A stretch of DNA of 64,000 nucleotides, taken from positions 10,227,056 to 10,291,055 of the forward strand of contig CM119269.1 of assembly GCA_051294375.1 (NCBI GenBank). The letters run 5' to 3'. A program made the position numbers and the translations under genes. The stretch's first letter is position 1. Each line of letters opens with the position of its first letter. Below the pieces are notes generated by a model. The model saw only the letters and a list, made by a program, of their open reading frames with translations, was not told the origin of the DNA and ran no database searches. Of the stretch, positions 12,001-28,959 are shown in pieces. Origin of the DNA: Paraspadella gotoi. Taxonomy: Eukaryota > Chaetognatha.

Positions 12001-13894
12001 ACTTTCAAAAAATAAATTCGCTTCTTTAATCTTCGATTAGCCAGCCAGACCAGCACTCGTTTGACGTCTAATTTTTTTGTCATTTTGGTTCAAAAACCGG
12101 TTTTTCTTTCGAGGTAAACTACGTAAATAAAGCAAAAATAACAAAAAACTTTTGATGAGCATTTATTCAGTACGACTATGAGAGGAGCTTTAACAGATGC
12201 GAGAAAAAAATAAAAATTAGTAGATAGAATATTTCTAACTAGTCTATTCTATTATTATCAACTTAACATCTAAATAACTATGATTAATTTGTTCTTGAAT
12301 TAAAAATTTGGTAAAAAAATAGTCGCCCTCCATTAATAAATATTTGGTCCATCGCAATTAGAAAATAAACAAAGTTTTTTATAAGAACCGATAGTAAGAA
12401 GTTTTGAACCCTGGCTAAGGAATGAACAAAAGGAGATACCTGGTGCTTATGAGGCTGTCGGTAACCGGGGCAAATAGAGAGGATGTTTCTCCACCCGTTT
12501 GCTCTTTATACCTGAGAAATATCAAGAATTAATTATATAGAAATATTAATCATTTTAGTAACAAAACGATAAAGTACGTTGAAAAACGCAAATAAAAAAA
12601 ACGAAAAATTAGATGCCAAAATTAGTTTAGAGGATTTTCTTTTTTATATATCTGAAATATGGAAAATACAACCTAATAGAATTGTATTCTGCACATTTAA
12701 ACTTATTATAACATTAACAGTTATTACTTGAATTTTGAATTTGAAGAATCCTCGTTAGTCCACTGAGCTCGGTTCTTTTTTAAGCTTGCCTTTACGAGTT
12801 CACTTTTAGCGTGTTTCACTCCATCGACGATATCTTTGGCGCTGATAAGGAAGGGTGAAATGATTTGCTAAAGATGAAGTCGTTGAATCGCTGGTTAAAT
12901 CAAGTCTTTTTTATCTCGTTTGGTTTTATTTTTTAAGGCTGTGGTTGTTAACTTGTTCTCATTTTTATGGTTTTTGAGTGTTGTTGAGTGCAAAAAAAAA
13001 AAAAAAAAAAAAGAATTGAATACTAAAAAGTATATTTTGTCTTTTCTATTTAAACTCACTTCTACTCGCACGGTCCCATCGAAACGGTAAACGTAATTTT
13101 CAACTAAGTCACAGACAAAGCCAATCGCATAGCCGATTCTTGTAAACCTGCAATTAACGCATTGGAAAAGGTGCATTTCCTCGGCTGACTTATCGTCAAC
13201 GGGTGACTTGGCGACAAAGAGGAACACGTTGTTGAAGGGATCTCGACGGTCGTCAGAGAGACGAGCCGCCGGTTCTATCATATCCTCGATGGAGAACTGC
13301 TGGGTCCGACTCTCTCGTCCGTTTTCCTGATGTCGAACGTTCGGTAGTAAGAATCAATTCGTTCCAACGAAATTTATTATCTACATTCGAGTTTGTGTAG
13401 ATACATTATGTACCGGTTCTCACCTTATAAACTACGTGAAAATAAGGAGAAGACACTAGAAGAGAGCACTGCATAGTCCAGACACCCGTCGTTCGTTCCA
13501 TATCGAATAACTTGTCAAATCCATCTTCAATTAACTTTCGACCGGTCGATTGGTGGGGAACGGCAAAAGTCGCCAGATGATCAACTTCGAAAGGTCCTGT
13601 AAAATACATCTTTTAAAAAAATATACTACTAGTATAGTAAGCATAATCAAAAATTAAATTTGAAAAAGCTTTTAACGGTGATGTTTTATTGCAGAGTAAA
13701 AATCCATGTCGCTTGTTTTCTAGAATTTTTATATATTCTTACACAATTTCTATTTGTGCCTGAACTAGGCAATGAAAGTATACATTTGTATTCTTACCAA
13801 TTCACACCAAAGCACCATGCCCATTTCTCTTACCCATGTAAGGACCATCGTCTGTTTCTTCCTCCAAGACCATCTCGCATCCATCCCAGGACAT
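3034..13894 (-). CDS. EPS8: EPS8, EGF receptor kinase substrate 8
   Basis: Actin-capping and bundling adaptor that links receptor tyrosine kinase signalling to Rac. Eighteen exons keep phase throughout (832 aa; human 822): 13834-13894, 13424-13596, 13148-13326, 12764-12841, 12440-12511, 11684-11852, 11114-11305, 10811-10958, 9061-9234, 8832-8910, 7625-7919, 5325-5465, 4884-5093, 4037-4171, 3755-3853, 3437-3506, 3203-3328, 3034-3131. Domains: PTB about 20-165 (FEVDHLATFAV, MHLFQC); EPS8 central region (FDDIESFVARLQ, FKLCFNLLAKL, PELVHFLFTPLSL, LWMSLGETW); SH3 about 548-605 (YEAVFDR, QWWKV, EGYVPNTIL); a run of ten prolines; C-terminal SAM-like actin-binding effector domain (EEEVQKWLETKGFSPRV, LDSQLTVQK). 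The first ATG lies only about 20 residues before the PTB, so a further 5' coding exon is possible. The exon 12764-12841 donor (CA^GTGGAC) is weak but is the only one in phase. Introns carry E, F, D and T repeats. Confidence 0.93.
5571..7373. repeat. E-family elements, inverted pair
   Basis: In the EPS8 intron before the SH3 exon, two E copies face each other: 5571-6064 (forward, end 1 truncated) and 6675-7373 (reverse). Both carry the family's GTCTGTCCGTCC-like tracts, the conserved block around AATTTTGTATGTGGGTAGG and a central ATTAATTAATT-rich part. The right outer end has the terminal hairpin GATCTGTTGATAAGCAGATC. The roughly 600 bp spacer is AT-rich and unexplained. Confidence 0.75.
7390..7570. 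repeat. T-family short TIR element with CCCTAA-like core
   Basis: Terminal inverted repeats (TACTTTCGCCGACCGGGGTT at the left, its complement at the right) bound about 180 bp. The interior contains repeated ACCCTAACCC and AACCCTAAA units, like animal telomere repeats but irregular. It lies in an EPS8 intron, 54 bp from exon 7625-7919. Other copies are at 48836-49002 and in the palindrome at 57943-58396. Confidence 0.8.
9248..9952. mobile_element. F-family TIR element (TA target site)
   Basis: Inverted ends read CAGAAGGCTT..., followed by a conserved GGTACCCCTTTTTTGTGACC block, and the element is flanked by TA on both sides. It has no coding capacity and is non-autonomous; the TA duplication and ends suggest mobilisation by a Tc1/mariner-type transposase. 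A run of about 22 A residues lies near 9718. It sits in an EPS8 intron 13 bp past exon 9061-9234. Confidence 0.78.
9962..10716. mobile_element. Second, diverged F element with a D insertion
   Basis: It begins CAGAAAGATTTATATT directly beside the previous F copy and ends ...GAAGCTTCTG before TA. Its middle is interrupted by a D repeat (10220-10428). Divergence from the other copies and the insertion mark it as old. Confidence 0.65.
10220..10428 (+). repeat. D-family repeat
   Basis: About 210 bp matching 36622-36898, with shared blocks such as CACTGGCGCGGTTACCCT, TCTCGCTTTGCCAACGCAGA and GAGCCAATGGGATT. It is GC-richer than its surroundings and lies inside an F element. I see no tRNA promoter boxes or open frame. 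Confidence 0.75.
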
Positions 13895-14570
13895 AATAGA
13901 AAAAGTTGTGACTATTGGGCGATCGTGTTGTCGGGGCTTAATTTGAAAAGGAGAAAAATATCATAAATTAAAATTATTAAAACGGAATAATCGATATTTT
14001 TTCAATAATGAATTTCCAGTTATTATTACGATTTAGATTAAACAACTCACCGAAAAATTAAAATTTGCGATTTGGATGTAACTGGACAAATCGGTTCGTG
14101 TACCATACTAGAATAGAAAAGTGATCGATGTAAAAGCGGTCACGGGACAGGATAGGCGGCCTCCATTTAAAACGTTCCGATTTCGAGAGGCTGAGGCAGA
14201 TTAAGACGTAAATATTTTTTTTCAAATTCTTCACAAATAACAAGTAAAAAAAAATCAAATTCATGTATCATTTGATAAAAACGCGGAAAAGGTAGAACCA
14301 CCCATTGTTTTCCTAACGGAGACAAACAAACACTCGGATTGAAGGAGGAGATTTCGGTCGACGTCAGACTCCGAGCAAATTCGCTTTCGACGGGGACGAC
14401 GACGACTCGATTCAACAGAGCGAAATTCCAGAGAGAGAGAGAGAGAGAGAGAGAAGAGAAGAGAGAGATCTCAACGGGGCTTATTTATAGAATTAGAAGG
14501 ATAGGAACAGAGGGCGATCCTGGATTTCAATACGCTTGGGAGGCTCATGGGAAAATAAAAAAAAGATAAA
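13895..14570 (-). promoter_or_regulatory. Likely EPS8 5' region
   Basis: Upstream of the EPS8 start. It includes a GC-richer block (14300-14420) and a (GA)n tract at 14431-14468 that would read as a pyrimidine tract on the gene strand. A possible small exon at 14055-14125 (ATG, then open to a good donor) does not join the EPS8 start exon in phase, so it could be 5' UTR. No TATA box is evident. Confidence 0.35.
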
Positions 14571-14754
14571 AAAATTAAGTTTATTTCTTTACGAAAAATA
14601 AACATTAAAACCGTGACAACAATGATTTTAATAAAAACGCTGAATTTATCGGATAAGCTACACAGTCGAAAGATTTTTATTATATAAAATATTATTTAAA
14701 CATTATATTTTATTATAAACTTATTAATTATTATTATTAGAATAAAATTGGTGC

Positions 14755-14985
14755 AACCAATATAAAAATTATCCATTCATCTAAAAAATAAGATATCTTG
14801 CCCTTAACTTTGGACAGGTTTTGATGGTTTAAGGTCTCAATCACTTACAAGATAATGACATAGCAGGTCCCTGCAAGCTTTTAATAAAGATTCTCGCAAA
14901 GTCTCCCACCGTACCTGGTTTCCCTATCAATGAAATGGTATAATATTTCAAAAAATATTTTAATTGTATGAAAAGACCACTATTA
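14755..14985 (-). repeat. A-family repeat
   Basis: Reverse-orientation copy of the unit also found at 24937-25157 and 46270-46521. It carries the diagnostic tail (TTGGTGCAACCAATATAAAA on this strand) and the block around GATAATGACATAGCAGG. Confidence 0.75.
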
Positions 14986-15025
14986 TAATATTATTTTTTA
15001 AAAAAATTATTTACATTATCATATA

Positions 15026-15262
15026 CTAACTTACCCATAAACTTAATGTATCCTGAACCTACCTCTAATTTACCCCTCACCCTAATTTACCTTTAATCCT
15101 AACTTACCCCTAACTTACTCTTGACCCAACTTACCCCTAACCCGAACTTGCCCCTAACTTATTTTTAACCCTAACTTATTTTTATTCCTAACTTACCCTT
15201 CTTCTTAACTTACACTTAATCTTAATTTATCCTTTCTTAACTTTAATTTTTCAAAACCTAAC
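15026..15262 (+). repeat. Degenerate telomere-like tandem tract
   Basis: About 240 bp of irregular units such as CCTAACTTACCCC and ACCCTAACTT. The period wanders around 10-12 bases. It is not flanked by the T-family ends, unlike the other CCCTAA-rich tracts here. Confidence 0.6.
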
Positions 15263-15429
15263 ATTAACCAAATATTAATAAACAACAAAAATAAATATCG
15301 AAAAATTATGATAAAGCCGAATTCCTTTTTTTTCTTCCGATAAATTATCCTCCTCCGCTCCGTTTACGTTTATTCATTAAAAAAACCTTGCTCTTCGTTT
15401 TCCCAAAGACCTCTGTAGCGTAAATGACC

Positions 15430-16200
15430 AAATTATGGATGAAAATTTTAGCCACGGAAGGTCGTGACGACGAGTGTAAAGAACCTCCCATCCTCGACCG
15501 AGCGGAGAGGGAGAAGACGTCGGGAGAGAAACTGTACTGAAGACCGGGATCGCGGGCGCCGTAATGTTTATAAATAGACTTATCCACTGTTGAGGATGTT
15601 GATGTTGATGTTGATATTTAGTACCTTAATAAAATAATCAAAGCATATAGATATTCCATTGCTTTTGCCGAAAAGTGAAAAGACTATCTAGCGGAGAGGG
15701 AGAAAACGTCGGGACAGAAACCACCCTCAAACCCGGAGGCATCCAAGTTCTGCGAGATTTTGCAGGCCTTTCGGCATGGGTTTTTTTTTCTGGAAAGAAA
15801 AAGACAACAAAATAAATGAGGTAGTTAGGTCGTCCAAAAGGGTATCAAAATATAAAACAAAATCCGGAGAATCACAGGAATGGACTATCAAAAAAAAATT
15901 GTGACAGCTGTTGGGTTAAAGAGTTGATCGACGTCTCCGTCAACATCTGGAGTCGGGTGAGAGGGATTGCGGCTGAGAAGGAGGGCAGCGTTACCCTTCA
16001 GCATCAAACTGCCGAGGCGCTGGAAAACATGGCGAACCGCTGTCCCCTCTCGATGGAGCCTTTGAGTTGGTTTATTCTTCAACGCATCCCATTAGATGAG
16101 AGAGAGGGGATAGAAATAGAACGAGATCCAGACCAGAGCATCGTCACCGCCACCGGAGCCGGAGGATGCTCCTCCTCCTCCTCCACCTCCTCTTCCGTCT
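15430..16200 (+). other. Unidentified coding-like segment
   Basis: GC content and codon choice look coding on the plus strand. A segment at 15692-15779 (EREKTSGQKPP ... FCEILQAFRHG) ends at a poor GT, and its phase matches an acceptor at 15907 followed by about 95 codons (VNIWSRVRGIAAEKEG ... AEALENMANRCPLSMEP). An upstream stretch (15430-15545) repeats the EREKTSG part at DNA level (15500-15530 against 15690-15720). I cannot name a family, found no good 3' donor, and the minus strand is also partly open, so this could be a decayed gene. The rest of 14.6-16.7 kb shows only AT-rich DNA. Confidence 0.3.
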
Positions 16201-16704
16201 TCAATGTCGCTCTCGTCAAAACATTGTTCTTTTGTTTTCAGGATGAGCCAAATCTGACTCAGCTCAAATTAATAATAATATCTATTGTCATTATTGAATG
16301 TAAATTAGTATAAAACTTATTAACTCATTTATGTTGCTGTTTTCCTTATTTTCTTTACAGAATAAAAAATATTACTCAATTTGTACCAATAATAAGCGAA
16401 ATTACGTACGACTAGTTCGAGTTTAACTATTAAAAAACTACTGAAATATGATTAATTTCGAGTTGATGCCGCTTTGGACGACCGAATTACTATAAAGTCC
16501 AGACGACTATCTGCAACTCGGATTCTCTTTTGTCTCGGTCAAGAGAGATATCGAATTTCGTCTCATAATCGGTCTCTCGCGATTATTCATAATTCTGCTT
16601 TGAAACGGGACTCTTCCCAAAAATAATAAACGTTTGTGGACGCTTAGTGGTTTCTTCGTGGTTTGTTGAATTGTTTAATATTGCGTTGAAGAGGCTGGTT
16701 TTAC

Positions 16705-16910
16705 AGGGCGCCACACCCGCAGCGGTGTCACCTCGTGGCAACAGCGAGACTGCATGTTCATGTAGTCCAGAGCTTTGGATCTGGCCGTAGGCCCTTGCCT
16801 ACAGGCGGGTTACCCGGTCCCTCCCACTTTCTACATGACAACCTCAGGGCTCGAACCAGGGACGCACATTGGGATGGTGCATTAGTCCACTGAGCCACTG
16901 AGGCGCTGCG
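16705..16910 (-). mobile_element. SINE1, tRNA-derived, copy 1
   Basis: Read on the minus strand, it starts with a tRNA-like head carrying a perfect A box (TGGCTCAGTGG) and, about 30 bases on, a B box (GGTTCGAGCCC), the internal promoter of RNA polymerase III. A body of about 140 bp follows that does not fold like a tRNA, so it is a SINE and not a tRNA gene. Confidence 0.85.
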
Positions 16911-17056
16911 AAAGAAACAGCTTTAATCCATCTGTGGTGATAGGACCAATAGACAGCCGCCCCCAGGACTCTCACTATGAGAGTACGAAGCAGGGGATGA
17001 AGCGCATGTCTCTTTGCTGAACCTCTCTTCATTCTGGTGGCTTATGCGTTGAGTGG

Positions 17057-17239
17057 CAGCTGCATAGTTCAAACCACATCAGCGAGACAGCATGTTCATT
17101 TAGTCCAGAGCTTTGGATCTGGCAGTAGGCCCTTGCCTACAGGCGGGTTACCCGGTCCATCCCACTTTCTACATGACAACCTCAGGGCTCGAACCAGGGA
17201 CGCACATTGGGATGGTGCATTAGTCCACTGAGGCGCTGC
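17057..17239 (-). mobile_element. SINE1, copy 2
   Basis: Second copy 150 bp away in the same orientation. An 8-bp deletion has removed part of the A box, so it should be dead. Both copies share the flank AGAAACAGCTTTAATCCATC, so the pair looks like a segmental duplication and not two insertions. Confidence 0.82.
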
Positions 17240-17469
17240 AAAAGAAACAGCTTTAATCCATCTGTGGTGATAGGACCACCAGAACGTACTTGATTAATTA
17301 ATGATTACGTCTAACCCCCCCCCCGTGTCCTGGAGGGGTTTCTTCATTACCTCATTTATGTTGTCCTTTTTCTTTCCAGAAAAACATTTTTCGAGTATAA
17401 TTATTATTAACGTTTCCGTTTTCTTTGACGTATTAAGTGTTCGTAATTTCTTTCGTGAACAATTAACAG

Positions 17470-17961
17470 ATGCACTGCCGCGACGACCACGGAGTCAGGG
17501 GGGGCCGACACGACCGGATTCGAGATAAAATCCACTCAGAGGCCCAACTCGCCTGCCTCAACCCGAAGAAGGAAGCTCCTGGTCTTCTCCCTTGATCCCT
17601 ATCTCGACCCGCCGATATCTACATCCCTAATTGGATAGACGGCCAGAAAATAGCCTTTGATGTATCCGTCGTCTCCCCTGTCCAGGAGGCCATAATCCTC
17701 CAAGCCGCCATGGCTCCTGCCGCCGCCATTGAGATGTGGAAATCTGCCAAAATGCGCGGCCATTTCGCCAACTGCCAGGCCCAAGGAATACACTTTCAGC
17801 CTCTCATAGTGGAAGCCTTCGGCGGTTGGGACAAGGAAGCCCTGACCTTTCTTAAAGCCCTTGCCCACCTTGACGATGGGGAAAAAACAATTCCTTATAA
17901 TTTAAATACTTTTTCCAATTCCTGTCCGTTGCCCTTCAACGAGGCAACGCAGACCTGCTGA
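17470..17961 (+). pseudogene. LINE ORF2 C-terminal fragment, interrupted
   Basis: One frame runs from 17470 to the stop at 17959-17961 with an internal TGA at 17593-17595. Its residues match the C-terminal tail of many non-LTR retrotransposon polyproteins: RHDRIRDKIHSEAQ, then SRPADIYIPNW, AFDVSVVSPVQ, and GIHFQPLIVEAFGGW. The reverse transcriptase domain itself is absent. GC content is well above the surroundings. It is a 5'-truncated, inactivated copy typical of LINE insertion. Confidence 0.8.
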
Positions 17962-18327
17962 TAAACCGCGACTATTAACTCTCATTTTACGGCATCTTTC
18001 CTAAAATAACCTACAGGAAGGAAAAAATATATATAGTATTATATACTTGTTTAACTTAAACTTTCCTATAATAAAATCTTCATTCACGACAATATACTTT
18101 TATCGACTTTTATGACAAAATCAACATCACTCTCATTTTGACAATTACTTTTTCTTCGCGATATATTATCCTTTCTTTTTCCAGGAAAAAAAAAACAGAT
18201 TAATCATCGAGTTGATTCTTTTAAATTTTTGATGCATTTAGGTGATTATCTTCTTCTTTTTTTCTGTTATTTCGGACTACTAATGAAGCAGGAGTCCTTT
18301 TTCCAAAGTAGTCTTTTTTAATTTTTT

Positions 18328-18911
18328 TTATTTCTCTTTTTCTTTGGCAGTTTCCTGTGATAAAAATAAACTTCGTGATTCAAAAACTGGGCTTATTGGG
18401 TCTTTACATTCACATTTACCATTTATTTGTAGTATGCGTATAAATACCGCCGTTATTGCAATGATCAGTATGACGATAAACGAGATTCCAATAGCAACTG
18501 ACGCTTCCATCACCGAGGGACATCTAAAACGTGATTAATTTATAATTAACATATGAATTACAAGTTAATTGTAAGACAAAATCTGTTAAAATTCATTCAA
18601 TATTCCTTATATCGTTGAGTTGATCAACTGAAGAGATGTTTTTACAAATTGTAGTTTCTTTTTGGGTCCATAGTTCAGGGTCCACACATTTACAAACAGG
18701 TCTGAAGTCTAAATCGTAGCATTCGTAACAAATAGTTCCTGATAAAAGTAAAACAGACGATAGACTTCATCAGAAACATGTAAGCGTAATAGTATTAGTT
18801 TTAGGTATTAGTTGTTAACTTGCCTGTAGATCTTTGAATTTTTGTATTTAAAGCTCCAACTTTACTCCAAAATAACACCAATAGACTCATTATACAAGGT
18901 AAAAATGGCAT
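18328..18911 (-). CDS. Candidate small type I membrane protein
   Basis: Three exons fit in phase: 18824-18911, 18646-18738 and 18328-18503 (118 aa). Exon 1 gives a signal peptide (MPFLPCIMSLLVLFW). Exon 2 gives a short ectodomain with four cysteines (CYECYDLDFRPVCKCVDP). Exon 3 gives one strong membrane span (SVAIGISFIVILIIAITAVF) and a short charged tail. Intron 1 would be of the GC-AG class (ACAG^GCAAGT). The exon 3 acceptor chosen (GGAAG) is not the most obvious: a TTTTAG lies 18 bp upstream but gives the wrong phase. I recognise no family. The gene is divergent from POLR1A, with 283 bp between start codons. Confidence 0.5.
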
Positions 18912-19194
18912 TTTGCTAATGGTTAGAAAACAAATCGTCAAAAAGTACTTCAGAAAGGTACCCTCAGATTTCTATAACGTCGATCTTATCTTTATCTTGA
19001 AAGAGCCAAGTTCAAACAACCACTTTATTGAAAAGTTCAATAGTAACTGATACAGCTATAACAAAAATAAGATTTTTCAAATTGTTTTGATAACATTTAT
19101 TAAAACTTCGATAAGTTAGCAAGCCAAATTTTTTTTGACTGTACGTTTTAGCTTTTTTGGTTTGGACTGATCCGGTTGCATAAACCATTGCATT
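18912..19194. promoter_or_regulatory. Shared upstream region of POLR1A and the divergent small gene
   Basis: Only 283 bp separate the two start codons, so any promoters must lie here or overlap the 5' UTRs. A bidirectional promoter is inferred from spacing alone. No clear TATA box is seen. Confidence 0.4.
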
Positions 19195-27577
<8,383 letters not shown>

Positions 27578-27736
27578 TGTGCACGATTTTAAATTCAATT
27601 TGCCTGTGTCGGAACCATGTCCTCGTCAAGCTAAATTTTTTCAAAGTTTTGTTACGTTTTCCTTGTTGATTTTCAGATAAATTCAGTCTTTCCATCAGAC
27701 TGAATATTATTCTCATGGGGCTGTCATGGTTTTCCA

Positions 27737-28539
27737 ATGGGAGTCCGTCGTTTTATATTAATTTTGTGGCTGTTGGCGTTTTGTCTTTACTTGTCTTTTC
27801 ATCGACTAATTAAAAAAAAAACGATTTTTTCAATTCGATCGCCTCCTTCCATGAAAGGGGTTTAACGGGATCAAGAACGCAGAAAACAGGTGTGTCAAGT
27901 TCATTTCATGTTGAAAAATCTACAAGTATATTGTACAATATTGTCAACATTTTAAACCTCAGCATGTTCCCGTCAGCTTAGATGCCATCTTTTTCGTTCC
28001 TGGAATCGGCGGTTTAACGTCTGGTAAAAAGCTACAAATTAATTTGGTGAAAAATTTTATACTTTCGCCTCTTAAAAATGCGGCTGCTTTAGTGTCTTTC
28101 GGTGAAAAACAAGTGCTTCTCTTGGAGCGACATGATCGCCCCGGCGACGTAGAAAATGGCTACGAGTTCGACGTAGGCATTCAATACTTTAGCGAATTGG
28201 GTCATAGATGGATAAAATTACCAGGTAAGAAAAACCCTATTTGTCGTGGCTTCCAGCAGACGCGACTCTATAATTTATATCTATAATCTATACTTTAATT
28301 AACTACCAAATCTGAAAAAAAAAAACGAATGAACCCGGTTACTAGAATTATCATCGCAATAATTAAGGTTTATCAAATAATCTTCGACCTTATTACTATT
28401 GCAGATTTACTACGACGCTATGGTAACTCTCCGCACGAATGTGGGGATTCCGGGTTTTTATTTCGTGGGCCAGGACGCCTTCACCTGCGGCTTTGCTGGT
28501 TTATTTCACGCCGGGGTTTTGGCGACTTTGACGGTTTAA
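27737..28539 (+). pseudogene. RETSAT-like (retinol saturase) copy lacking its middle
   Basis: RETSAT is a membrane-bound flavoprotein of the phytoene desaturase family. Present are an N-terminal membrane anchor (27737-27859, LILWLLAFCLYLSF), a Rossmann entry (27973 on: LDAIFFVPGIGGL, then EKQVLLLERHDRPG and EFDVGIQYF), and the C-terminal exon 28405-28539 (TLRTNVGIPGFYFVGQDAFT, CGFAGLFHAG). About 400 residues between them are absent, with only a 180-bp gap at DNA level. The flanking exons do not agree in phase (1 against 0), and the reading frame after the anchor closes at GTT TAA before a usable donor. A recombination-deleted pseudogene is most likely; an assembly collapse is possible. Confidence 0.7.
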
Positions 28540-28959
28540 TTTTGCTTCAGACAAATTGTTTCGGATTGGAAACAAGGAGACAAAACAACTATCAATTTTA
28601 CTCATATTGTACTACCATTCTGATCTTCTAAAACACCTAAAGCATAAAAATAAAAATTGCTCAATGCTAATGAATTTAATTTAATAGTTTTTTTAAAGAA
28701 TATACCAAATGATCAAACGACGATTTTATTTATCTGCTTTAACTGCCCGAAGATTTTGATGAATTTTATTTGCCTCTTTACTGTTAACAACGATTGTTTT
28801 TCAATAAGGGTTCTTTAACCTTTTTATATACAGGTACTACCTCTCATGGTTTCTCGATTTTTATTTTGGATTCATTCTGCATTGATTTTTATTACGATTT
28901 TTCAGATGACATCACGTCATATACAAATTAAATGACAGAAACAAAAAATACCATTCAAA

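Noticed and set aside
16705-16910. tRNA gene
   Set aside because: A and B boxes are present, but the head lacks matching acceptor-stem complementarity and is followed by a long conserved body, as in a SINE.
17301-17528. Plus-strand frame upstream of the LINE fragment
   Set aside because: Different frame from the LINE match; the LINE-like residues begin at 17470 in another frame.
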